DNA from: Okapia johnstoni
Lineage: Eukaryota; Chordata; Mammalia; Artiodactyla; Giraffidae
Direction of reading: 5' to 3'
NCBI GenBank assembly: GCA_024291935.2
Contig: CM044311.1
Location: 20,731,001-20,795,000, forward strand
DNA length: 64,000 nucleotides
The notes beneath the pieces were generated by a model. That model was not told where the DNA came from, ran no database searches, and worked only from the letters and a program-made list of their open reading frames with translations. Every line of letters starts with the position of its first letter. Position 1 is the first letter of the stretch. Positions 34,352 through 44,404 of this stretch are shown piece after piece. Made by a program: the position numbers and the translations under genes.

Positions 34352-34505
34352 CACTTAAGTATCAATGGCATCTTTCAAAATTATATGAAACTTTCCTTAA
34401 TTTCTTGTTCAATGTAGAAAAATATAATGCAAATTTGATTAAAAAGCTAAATATGTAACAGGCTTTATCTAAGTAATAATGCTAACGCTATTCTATAAAA
34501 AAAAG

Positions 34506-34892
34506 TCAGTAAAGAAGGCTGAGCTTTGAAGAATTGATGCTTTCGAATTGTGGTGCTGGAAAAGACTCTTGAGAGTCTCTTGAACTGCAAAGAGATCAAA
34601 CCAGTCAGTCTTGAAGGAATCAACCCTAAACATTTATTGCAAGGACTGTTACTGAAGCTGTAGCTCCAATACTTGGCCAAAGAGTCCATTCATTGTAAAA
34701 GACAAATGCTGGGAAAGATTTCAGGCAAAAGGAGAAGGGAGTGTCACAAGATGATATGGTTAGACAGCATCATCAATTCAATGGACATGAATTTGAGCAA
34801 ACTCTGGGAGACAGTGAAGGCCAGGGAAGATTGGCGTGCTGCAGTTCATGGGGTCGCAAAGAGTTGGACACAACTTCATGACTGAACAACAA
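34506..34892 (+). mobile_element. BovB LINE 3' part, decayed
   Basis: Plus-strand BovB from '[15 protein letters not shown]' to a 3' end with the variant tail TGACTGAACAACAAC. The frame 34673-34885 is a fragment of the C-terminal ORF. Confidence 0.9.
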
Positions 34893-34966
34893 CTAGCATC
34901 TCTTACTTCTCTTTTCTACTCCATTGCCCTGCAGTGCTCTGTCACCCCCATCGGTTGAACTTCAGT

Positions 34967-35097
34967 TGAAAGTGAAAGTGAAGTAGCTCAGTTTTGTCCA
35001 ACTCTTTGCGACTCCATGGACTGTAGCCTACTAGGCTCCTCTGTCCATGGGATTTTCCAGGCAAGAGTACTGGAGTGGGGTGCCATTGCCTTCTCCA
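34967..35097 (-). mobile_element. BOV-A monomer SINE
   Basis: A single minus-strand BOV-A unit from GAAAGTGAAAGTGAAGTAGC to GCCATTGCCTTCTCC. No TSD was recognised. Confidence 0.9.
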
Positions 35098-35935
35098 ATA
35101 TAGTATGTTAGGAGACCCATATTAAATGTCTCATAGGAAAGTAATGCAGGGTAAGTAAGATTGGAAATGTCAATGTTCAGTGGAATGGTAGGTTGCAATT
35201 TTAAATAATATGGTCAGGGAAGCCCCACTAAGACGTGACTTAAGCATAGACACAAAGTATAGAAAACAATTAGCTATGAGAATGCTGTTATTAGAAGCAA
35301 GAACAGCCAGTATAAATACTGTGTGTCAGAAACGTATGTGGAATACTTTGAAGGAGACTGTGCCTAAGAAGAATGAGCAAGTGAAAGAGTGGTTACTGAA
35401 GTCAGCAGGGTGACTGAAGTCTTACTGTGTAGGGTTTATAAGCCTGTGCTTTTACTCTGATGGAAATACTGAGACATTGCATAGTTTGTCAAAGGAATGA
35501 CATCCATCAACTTAAGTACAAGTAGGTCACTGTGGCTGCTGCTAGCTGGAGGATTTATTGCAGGGTGGAACAATATAAATATTGAGATCAGATAGAATGT
35601 TAAATTGGAGAGAGATAATGTCATGTTGAATCAAGATGGTAGCAGTAAAAGTATGTGAGAACTGTCCATATTTTAGATATGATTTGAAGATAAAATGAAT
35701 CGGATATACTGACAGATTGGATGGAAAGTGTGAGGCAAATTGTAGCCAACAATGACCTCAGACTGATCAGCTAACACTTCCTTATATTATAAGGTTTTGT
35801 TTGTGAATATAAACATAATGTACCTCTTCTGGAAATGTGTTCCAACTATGAGTACACAAAGAAAGAAATAAATTATTATTTTAAGATTCTTACCTTCTGG
35901 AAAAAATGTTAAAGGTTAACATGGATATTTTAAAT
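35098..35935. other. Unassigned sequence
   Basis: Somewhat less AT-rich, but the 67-residue frame at 35210-35413 and the minus frame at 35436-35624 show nothing recognisable. Confidence 0.4.
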
Positions 35936-36151
35936 TTGTTGTTGTTATTGTTTAGTTGCTAAGTTGTGTCCAACTCTTTGTGAACCTATGTATTATAGCC
36001 TGCCGGGTTCCTCATCCATGGAATTTTCCAGGCAAGAATACTGGAATGTATTGCCATTTCCTTCTCCAGGAGACCTTCCTGACCCAGGGATTGAACCCAG
36101 TCTCCTGCATTGGCAGGTGTGTTCTTTACTACTGAACCACCAGAGAAGCCC
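35936..36151 (-). mobile_element. Bov-tA SINE
   Basis: Minus-strand Bov-tA with the TTGTTGTTATTGTTTAGTTG-type tail at the left and the tRNA head at the right (TTACTACTGAACCACCAGAG). The frames at 35964-36209 and 36110-36292 lie in or across it. Confidence 0.9.
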
Positions 36152-37049
36152 TATATTACAGTTATTTATTATAATTACTCAACTTATAACAACATTGATG
36201 TTATTATAGTGCCCCCACATTTTGAGATTTGCAACTCTATTCCTTATCAATTAGAAACTTGGTTCTTATTCTTAATGCATTTCCTTATTTGATCAATATT
36301 CCTATAGGTAATTAATCTCTCACTGTCTCCTACAATTTCTCCCTGATACAGATATCCTTTACCCATACACATTCCAGTGTGAGTTAGGTCACTTTCCACA
36401 TGGGTGCACTCACCCTTTGATTAGTCTCTGATAACCCACAGTTGGCATCCCTCTTCATCAATGCCTTCTTCTTCTTTCTCGAGTTCTAACATCCTACGTC
36501 AGTGGCTGCTCCAAAGGGAAGACTTCATTGACTAGCTTGGGCTTTCAGATACTATGCTAGGCCAAGCCTCAACCAATGTCTGCACCCTTCTCATCCAACT
36601 CATGACATAACTCTCACATAAGACAGACCTCCTCATGCTCCAGAAGGGAAGGGGAAGAAAGGAAAGGAAGGGGAATGGAAAGTAAATAAAACTCATATGT
36701 ATATGATATATATATATATATATAGTCTGTTACTGTTTGTAAGATACAATACTGTTAAGATGATAGTTTTTCCAAACTGATGTATTACAATGACTGCAAA
36801 CATTTTCTTTATAGGTCCAGATAGTAAAATTTTAGATTTTGCAGGTACATGCTTTCTACTTTCTCCTCTTCTTTTCATTTTTCTCCCATCTATTCCTTTT
36901 CCCTTTCCCCTTTTCCTTATACTTCTCCTACTACCTGTCCTATTCGTCTTCCTTCTCCTCTTCTTTCTGCTTCTGCTTCAACATTTTCTTTGTGAAAATA
37001 TAAAAGCTACTTTTATAACATAGACAATACAAGCCTATTCTGTTGAGTT
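36152..37049. other. Spacer with low-complexity tracts
   Basis: Holds a purine-rich tract (36643-36680), a (TA)n run (36705-36724) and a long pyrimidine-rich tract (about 36855-36985). The 77-residue frame at 36790-37023 is low-complexity translation of that tract. Otherwise unassigned. Confidence 0.6.
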
Positions 37050-37305
37050 GTCATTTTAACTATGGATTTAAAACAATCCCAATCAAAATCAAAGTAATTT
37101 TTAAATGATAGACTTAAAAAAGGTGAGTCTAAATATCACATGGAAATAGGAGGACTTAGAATAGTTAAATCAACTGCTAAAAAAAAAGTTGGAAGACCCA
37201 TTACTTTCTGATTCTGATGCATTAATCAAAAAAAAAAAAACCCATAGAGTTAACATCAAAAAGACAAACAGATAAATGGAACAGAATAGAACATCCTGAA
37301 ATATT

Positions 37306-37656
37306 AGAGAAGACTCTTGAGAGTCCCTTGGACTGCAAAGATATCAAACCAGTCCAACCTAAAGGAAAGGTGTCCTGAATATTCATTGGAAGGACTGATT
37401 TTGAAGCTGAAACTCTAATATCTTGGCCACCTGATGCAAAGAACTAACTCACTGGAAAAGACCCTGATGCTGGGAAAGGTTGAAGGCAGGAGGAGAAGGG
37501 GCAGACAGAGGATGAGATGGTTGGATGGCATCACTGACTCGATGGACATGAGTTTGAGCAAGCTCTGGGAGTTGGTGATGGATAGAGAAGCCTGGTGTAC
37601 TGCAGTCCATGGGGTCACAAAGAGTCCGACACGACTGAGCAACTGAACTGAACTGA
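37306..37656 (+). mobile_element. BovB LINE 3' part, nested in L1
   Basis: Plus-strand BovB, about 350 bases, ending CTGAGCAACTGAACTGAACTG. The TSD CTGAAATATT is at 37296-37305 and 37653-37662, partly overlapping the BovB tail. The frame 37434-37646 is a C-terminal ORF fragment. Confidence 0.93.
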
Positions 37657-38341
37657 AATATTCTTACATGTATGTGGATGAATAAGTTTTGATGCCACAA
37701 AAAGGTGCAAAGGCAATGGAAGGATAGTATTTTCAACAAATTGTAATGAACAATTAGACCTATCTGCGTAAAAATGAATTTTGATCCATATTAGGCACCA
37801 TATATGCAAAAACTGACTCAAAATGATTCATAGCCCTAAACGCGACACCTCTACCAAAAATCTTTCTATAAAACACATAAAAGAAATCTACACCACTTTG
37901 TGTAAAGCAATAGTTTCTTAAATATAATACTGAAAAAATGATTTATAAAAGAAAAATGACTTGATTAAAATATAAAACCTCACCTCTTCAAAAGACACTA
38001 CTAGATAATAAAAGGACAAGCCAAAGACTGGATGAGAAATTAAAAAAATAATAGCACAAATATTTGATAAAGGATAAATACTCTCAGTAAAAAACAAAAG
38101 GAAAAATACGAAATTCAGTACCAATAAAATAATTCAGTTTAAAAATGAGCGATGCTTGAAGGACGTTTTACTAAAGACAGATATGGACTGTGAAATGATA
38201 TTTAATCATGAATATAATGAATTTTAAGGCAGATGCTAATTAAAAACTCATTAGACATCTGTTAGAATGACTATAATTCAATTGACTGGACAAAATATGG
38301 GTGATAATATGAAGAAATTGAAATTCTTTCATCGTGCTGTT

Positions 38342-38602
38342 TTTCAGTTCTGTTGCTCAGTTGTGTCTGAGTCTTTGTGACCCCATGGACTGCAGCATCC
38401 CAGGCTTCCCTGTCCATTGCCAACTCATGGAGCTTGCTCAAACTCACGTCCATTGAGTCGGTGATGCCATCTGACTATCTCATCCTCTGTCGTCCCCTTC
38501 TCCTCCTGCCTTCAATCTTTCCCAGCATCAGGATCTTTTCCAATGAGTCAGTTCTTCACATCAGGTGGCCAAAGTATTGGAGTTTCAGCTTCAGCATCAG
38601 TC
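38342..38602 (-). mobile_element. BovB LINE 3' part, nested in L1
   Basis: Minus-strand BovB. CTTTCATCGTGCTGTT (38326-38341) and CTTTCACACTGCTGTT (38603-38618) form a 16-bp TSD with three adjacent mismatches. Confidence 0.92.
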
Positions 38603-38626
38603 CTTTCACACTGCTGTTGAGATTGT

Positions 38627-38662
38627 TAAACACACACAAACACATACATACACACACATATT
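38627..38662. repeat. Interrupted (CA)n
   Basis: ACACACACAAACACATACAT-type tract inside the old L1. Confidence 0.6.
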
Positions 38663-38879
38663 CACCATTCAAAACAGGTGGGCCACTGACAGTATTTGAA
38701 CGTGCATCCGCCATATACACCAACCATTCTACTGGTACTTAAGAGAAATGAAATCATATTTTATGGCCAATACTTATACCTGAATATTCATAGTATGTTA
38801 GGCATACTGGCAACATTTTGAAACAACCAAAACACCCATCAACATAATGGACAAATTGTGGTATACTCATATGATGAGT

Positions 38880-39038
38880 TAGATTGTAAAGAATCTGCCT
38901 ACAATCCAGGAGAACCATGTTCCATCTCTGGATTGGGAAGATGCCCTCGAGAAGGGAATGGCTATCCAGTCCAGTATTCTTACCTGGAGAATTCCATGGC
39001 GTAACAAAAGAGCCGACAGGACTGAGCAACTAACACTT
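38880..39038 (+). mobile_element. Bov-tA SINE nested in L1
   Basis: Plus-strand Bov-tA, diverged and with a shortened head and tail. TCATATGATGA (38868-38878) and TCATATAGTGA (39039-39049) form a TSD with two mismatches, and the L1 resumes across it. Confidence 0.85.
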
Positions 39039-39054
39039 TCATATAGTGAATATT

Positions 39055-39186
39055 GCTGCTGCTGCTAAGTCGCTTCAGTCGTGTCCGACTCTGTGCGACC
39101 CCATAGATGGCAGCCCACCAGGCTCTGCCGTCCCTGGGATTCTCCAGGGAAGAACACTGGAGTGGGTTGCCATTGCCTTCTCCGAT
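39055..39186 (-). mobile_element. BOV-A SINE nested beside Bov-tA
   Basis: Minus-strand BOV-A monomer beginning at (GCT)n. The TSD TGAATATT is at 39047-39054 and 39189-39196. It inserted inside the TSD or L1 segment next to the Bov-tA, so it is probably the last insertion in this stack. Confidence 0.9.
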
Positions 39187-39545
39187 AATGAATATTACTC
39201 AACAATAAAAAGGAACAAACTCATACACACATGGATTTCAAAGATATCATGATCCATGACAGAAGTCAGAAATGAAAGGCTACACTTGGTATGATTTGAT
39301 TTATATGACATTTTGAAAAGGCAAAACCATAGGGAAAAGACAAAAATATAGATCAGTATTTCCCAGTGACTTTTAGTGGAGAATGTGGAGGCTGATTGAA
39401 AGGGTCATGTGGGAACTTAAAGAGATGATGAATTAATTCTGTATCCTGATTGTAGAGGCAGTTATAGAACTTTATCCATTTGTCAAAGCACGCTAAACTG
39501 TACATTTTGAATATTATTATATGTGAACAATTCCTCAATTTAAAA

Positions 39546-41062
39546 TAAATATGCCTGTTTTTGGAATAACATTCTTTTTATCGAGCTCCTCTTTTTGACA
39601 CTGTACCTTTATACTTCTTTCTTTCTTTTTTATGTTATTATTAAATATATATTTCCTTCTAAGTGCTCCAACTTCAGAGTATGAATTATTTCAATCAAAA
39701 AGTCTTAAATTTCATTATCTTTCTTTTTCACACCAATTTATCTGCAGACTCTATCTTCTTGTAGTATGTCAGATGCTACACTCAGTGCAGTGAAATATTT
39801 CTCATTGTTTTAATTCTCTGTAAGACATATTTTATGGTACTTTGTATAAACCTTCAATATAAAAATAAATTGAATTGAGTTTGTTATAGCTCTATTAAAA
39901 AAGGATCAATTTGGCAAGAATTTGAGAAGCTAATGAGAAGATAATACTTACGCTTGCATCACCATTTTCAAGATGGTATATAGGGATTTTTCTTAAAAAT
40001 TATGGATATAAAATATATTACATTACTGTTCCACATGGAAGTTTGGCAAGTTAGATTCCACATTATAATTTTTTCTCAATCAAATTATCTTTTGCCTCAA
40101 GATTAATAAAGATTAAAGATCTAATTTCTAATGTTTATATAAACAGTCCTGCAGTCCTTTTTCTACATTAAAGGGGAACTTTGGAATGGGCATTATTTTT
40201 TTTTAATGAAGTATCCAAACATTACTTCTATCCCATTATTCTTGTGTATTTTATGTCTTCTGTCCAGAGATTGTACTTCTATTTCTTGTGATATGTAGTG
40301 TGTCCTTCACATTATGATTTTCATAAGAAAGTAAGGCTGTTACAACTCTGAAACAAATTATTTCCAATTTATTTTTCAAGGGATTTACTGTTGTATAAAA
40401 ATTAGAGTACCATTGTTTGACTTGGTGATTATGCATTATATCTTAGAGTGAAATCATTTGGAGAAGTGGTTTTCAGTAAGTATGTGCACTACACTTTAGG
40501 AGATTTGAAGTTTTTATTATTATTAAGCTTTTTATTTTGATAAAATTGTGAGTTTACTTTGTTATAGTAATAGAGAAAGATAACTTTCACCTAGTTGTTG
40601 GTGTCTCTTCATTAATTTCATTCATGGATTGGAAAGCTGTTTCTTAGTGTTTTGGAAGGTCTTTGATGGCAAAAAGAAACAGTTATACAATTAAGTACTC
40701 CTACATAATACCTCTTGCATTTTTTAGGAATACTGAAATTAAAGAATCTCAGTTCCAGGTGATTAAAGAAATCAACTAAATCTGACCTAAACAAAGAAGT
40801 CTGGATTCACTGGCCCACACAAATGATAATAGAACCACCTAATGATTCAACTGGTTTTGTCAATACTTCTTTCTTTTCTCTTCACTCAGTTACTGATTTA
40901 ATTATTAGGCAGACTGAGATACCCACATTCATTCCTTATATAACTAGAGGAATATTAATAAATCCTCTTCCTCTGAAAGGTTCTAAATTCCAAAGCAGAA
41001 ACTCATAAGTTTCTAGTTTGATTATTTCTGTGATGCAAAACCCACTCCACTATAAACACCCT
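39546..41062. other. AT-rich stretch, nothing recognised
   Basis: No element or exon supported. Short pyrimidine tract near 39613. Confidence 0.45.
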
Positions 41063-41190
41063 AGAGAAGAAATGGCTACCCACTCCAGTATCCTTCCGTG
41101 GAGAATCCCATGGACAGAAGCTCCTGGTGGGCTACAGTTCATGGGGGTTGCAAAAGAATTGGAAACCACTGACTGACTAAGCATGCACAC
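41063..41190 (+). mobile_element. Bov-tA SINE, 5'-truncated
   Basis: GAGAAGAAATGGCTACCCAC to TTGGAAACCACTGACTGAC is the BovB-like body of a diverged Bov-tA lacking the tRNA head. Confidence 0.85.
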
Positions 41191-41910
41191 ACCACTATAT
41201 ACAAGTTAGGTGGCATTTGACAAACCAGTTTAATAATAATCAACATTTATTCATAATTAGTTGATTATGCAGTGTATCTTTAAGTACTTTCGTGTCCCTT
41301 AATTATTATAAAAACTCTAACATCCCTATATAAGAGATCAGAATTATAGAGTTTGTAAGTAGTAAATCCATTATTGTTTACATTCAATATGTGATTTCAT
41401 TGTCTGTCAAAAATTTTCATATGCCTTTCTGGGGACTTCTTAATCAAAAATTCATGATACCAAGGTGATCCAAAATAAGGTAATATGTAATGTTACCTTT
41501 TAATGTGTGTAACTAATTCTTGTTTTATATAATGTTATCTGCGCTTTATAGAACAAAATTTTCAAGTTCTCCCTTCCCTCACTAAATAAATATTAAAGAA
41601 ATCTTTGTTTTTTAAATCATTAATTTCGGGAAGAACCAAGTCAGTGGTCTGCTGCAGATGTCCAATTTCTCAGACCAGGCATAGGACTGCTAAGAGACAG
41701 GCAGCTCCTAATTGGATTATTGACCTTTTCCAGAGTTCTCAATATCTCTCTCCTTGCTTGCAGCTGAAAACTATTATTTTTAAGGAGAGGAATTTCTATT
41801 ATGAAATGGCATTCTATTTTCTTTTATTCTGTCCTATTCAATCTTTATTTATCAATTTCATTTTATCTCTGCCATTGTCCTTCACAGTTGAGACCTATTT
41901 ATTTCTTATT
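41191..41910. other. Unassigned sequence
   Basis: The 116-residue frame at 41605-41955 runs into the inverted-repeat arm and has no domain I recognise. Confidence 0.4.
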
Positions 41911-42077
41911 GGAATTCCTTGTTTCTATATATTATCTATTCTCGTGTTTAGTTAATGCTTGAAACTCCAGATTGTTTTCATCATAAAATGCTGCCAGAAA
42001 TACAGAGTAAAATTTTATTTTGCTATGTCTCTGATCATGTCAATACTATGACTTCATAAGTCAGACTGTCAATTTTT
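41911..42077 (+). repeat. Left arm of large inverted repeat (LTR-like)
   Basis: 167 bases whose reverse complement recurs at 42363-42528, about 91% identical by manual alignment (about 14 substitutions and one indel). In this orientation the order is GGAATTCC, CATAAAATG (TATA-like), AGTAAAATTTT (degenerate polyadenylation signal) and TCAGACTGTCAATTTTT, which suggests the R-U5 end of an LTR. Confidence 0.85.
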
Positions 42078-42362
42078 TTTTCTTAAATGTAGTATTCTTA
42101 AATATAATATAAAATTTGAAAGTTAAAAAGAAGAGGCCAACCACACTTAGAAACAGGTGAAAATTACCATGGATAAGATCAAAGACAAGGTTGCAACTGT
42201 TTCAGAAGCAGTTATCCTGCTAGACTCCAGGGCAAACATAAAGAGACCCAGCAAACCTTCTTGTTTGAAGCCATCTTTGCTGGTCTCTTGTTTGATTCTG
42301 CTCTTTAGTACAATTTATTGGTTTGGGAGAATTTAACTTTCATTTAACAATTTTTAAGAATT

Positions 42363-42528
42363 AAAAATTGACAGTCTGACTTATGAAGCCAGAGTATTGA
42401 CATGATCAGAGACATAGCAAGATAAAATTTTATTCCATATTTCTGGCAGCCTTTATAATGAAAACAATTTGGAGTTTCAAGCATTAACAAAACACAAGAA
42501 CGGATAATACATAGAAACAAGGAATTCC
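42363..42528 (-). repeat. Right arm of large inverted repeat (LTR-like)
   Basis: Inverted copy of 41911-42077. On the minus strand it has an intact TTATAAAGG and GGAATAAAATTTT, more LTR-like than the left arm. Similar sequence may extend to about 42750, where ATCCTCAG-type words repeat. The loop between the arms is 285 bases and unassigned. Confidence 0.85.
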
Positions 42529-42884
42529 AAAACCAAGGAATTCAGGAGCCATAATCATGGTTAAGACTGAAACATCCTCAGTGCTCTCCATTGTGATACT
42601 GTGGGCATTTGGAAGCCCAGGCTACCTGCCAGTGTGAGGACAGATGTGTAAGATTCTTAGGAAGAAACATCCTCAGGGCATTAAGACCTAGTTCTGGAAT
42701 AAGGAGATTAGGGGTTCATATGGAGGTGGTCACATACAGGTTGAAAGAAGGAAATGTAAAATGTCATATATACCCATGCTCCCCTCCACATACATGAACA
42801 CATGTGAAACACATATAAGCAATACTGTTCATTTACAATATTGTGATATTCTATGTAACAAAATGCTTTTTAAAAATTTAGACA
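42529..42884. other. Unassigned, possibly the rest of the LTR-like element
   Basis: GAAACATCCTCAG occurs twice, at about 42570 and 42665, a direct repeat that could belong to an LTR U3. The family is unknown. Confidence 0.35.
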
Positions 42885-42895
42885 TTCAGTTCAGT

Positions 42896-43612
42896 TCAGT
42901 TGCTCAGTCGTGTCCGACTCTTTGCGACCCCATGGATTGTAGCATGCCAGGCCTCTCTGTCCATCACCAACTCCCGAAGTCTACCCAAACCCATGTCCAT
43001 CGAGTCAGTGATGCCATCCAACCATCTCATCCTCTGTCGTCCCCTTCTCCTCCTGCCCCCAATCCTACCCAGCATTAGGGTCTTTTCCAATGAGTCAACC
43101 TTTCGCATGAGGTGGCCAAAGTATTGGAGTTTCAGCTTCAACATCAGTCCTTCCAATGAACACCCAGGACTGATCTCCTTTAAGATGGATTGATTGGATC
43201 TCCTTGCAGTCCAAGGGACTCTCAAGAGTCTTCTCCAACACCACAGTTCAAAAGCATCAATCCTGTGGCACTCAGCTTTCTTCACCATCCAACTCTCACA
43301 TCCATACATGACCACTGGAAAAACCATAGCCTTGACTAGATGGACTTTTGTTGGCAAAGTAATGTCTCTGCTTTTAAATATGCTATCTAGGTTGGCCATA
43401 ACCTTCCTTCTAAGGAGTAAGTGTCTTTTTATTTCATGGTTGCAATCACCATCAGCAGTGATTTTGGAGCCCCCAAAAATAAAGTCTGACACTGTTTCCA
43501 CTGTTTCCCCATTTATTTCCCATGAAGTGATGGGACCAGATGCCATGATCTTAGTTTTCTGAATGTTGAGCTTTAAGCCAACTTTTTCACTCTTCTCTTT
43601 CACTTTCATCAA
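42896..43612 (-). pseudogene. BovB C-terminal region fragment
   Basis: 238-residue open frame that continues the RT frame after the 4-bp duplication, from '[20 protein letters not shown]' through '[20 protein letters not shown]' and '[20 protein letters not shown]' to the natural end near '[12 protein letters not shown]'. No other stop interrupts it, so the duplication is the only break in about 475 codons. Confidence 0.92.
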
Positions 43613-44330
43613 GAAAGAGGCTCTTTAGTTCTTCTTCACTTTCTGCCATAAAGGTGGTGTCATCTGCATATCTGAGGTTATTGATATTTCTCCCGGCAAT
43701 CTTGATTCCAGCTTGTGTTTCTCCCAGCCCAGTGTTTCTCATGATGTACTCTGCATATAAGTTAAATAAGCAAGGTGACAATATACAGCCTTGACGTACT
43801 CCTTTTCCTATTTGGAACCAGTCTGTTGTTCCATGTCCAGTTCTAACTGTTGCTTCCTGACCTGCATACAGGTTTCTCAAGAGACAGGTCAGATGGTCTG
43901 GTATTCCCATCTCTTTCAGAAATTTCCACAGTTTATTGTGATCCACACAGTCAAAGGCTTTGGCAGAGTCAATAAAGCAGAAATAGATGTTTTTCTGGAA
44001 CTCTCTTGCTTTTTCCATGAACCAGCGGATGTTGACAATTTGATCTGTGGTCCCTCTGCCTTTTCTAAAACCAGCTTGAACATCTGGAAGTTCATGGTTC
44101 ACGTATTGCTGAAGCTTGGCTTGGAGAATTTTGAGCATTACTTTACTAGCATGTGAGATGAGTGCAATTGTGCGGTAGTTTGAGCATTCTTTGGCATTGC
44201 CTTTCTTTGGGATTGGAACGAAAACTGACCTTTTCCAGTCCTGTGGCCACTGCTGAGTTTTCCAAATTTGTTGGCATATCGAGTGAAGCACTTTCACAGC
44301 ATCATCTTTTAGGATTTGAAATAGCTCCAC
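43587..44330 (-). pseudogene. BovB reverse transcriptase fragment
   Basis: 247-residue open frame with the RT blocks in order: 'FVPIPKKGNAKECSNYRTIA', 'VQAGFRKGRGTTDQI', palm motif A 'CFIDSAKAFDCVD' (Ser where most copies have Tyr), 'GVRQGCILSPCLFNLYAEY' and motif C YADD intact at 43659-43670. It is cut short by a 4-bp tandem duplication (AAGAAAGA at 43611-43618), after which the frame switches to the next feature. It lacks the endonuclease and its own start, so it is not functional. Confidence 0.92.
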
Positions 44331-44404
44331 TGGAATTCCATCACCTCCACTAGCTTTGTTCGTAGTGATGCTTTCTAAGGCCCACTTGACTTCACATTCC
44401 AGGA

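Larger units (their letters stand above)
37050..39545 (+). mobile_element. Old L1 with four nested insertions
   Basis: Plus-strand L1 ORF2-to-3' sequence visible in five blocks (37050-37305, 37663-38341, 38603-38879, 39036-39054, 39187-39545), separated by two BovB and two SINE insertions. Phrases such as ATAAATGGAACAGAATAGAAC, CAAATTGTGGTATACTCATA and AATATTACTCAACAATAAAAAGG are diagnostic and in the correct order. Frames are destroyed; this is the oldest layer here. Confidence 0.85.
42885..44404 (-). mobile_element. BovB LINE, 5'-truncated 1.5-kb copy, best-preserved RT
   Basis: Minus-strand BovB from the 3' terminus at 42885 to the linker/RT start. It holds nearly the whole RT and C-terminal region in two long open frames, 43587-44330 and 42896-43612. 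The truncation removes the endonuclease. No matching TSD was identified; the right edge merges into TTCCAGCTTACC. Confidence 0.95.

Noticed and set aside
36790..37023. 77-residue hydrophobic frame resembling a membrane protein
   Set aside because: Low-complexity translation of a pyrimidine-rich tract.
43791..44156. 121-residue plus-strand frame
   Set aside because: Antisense shadow of the BovB RT frame on the minus strand.
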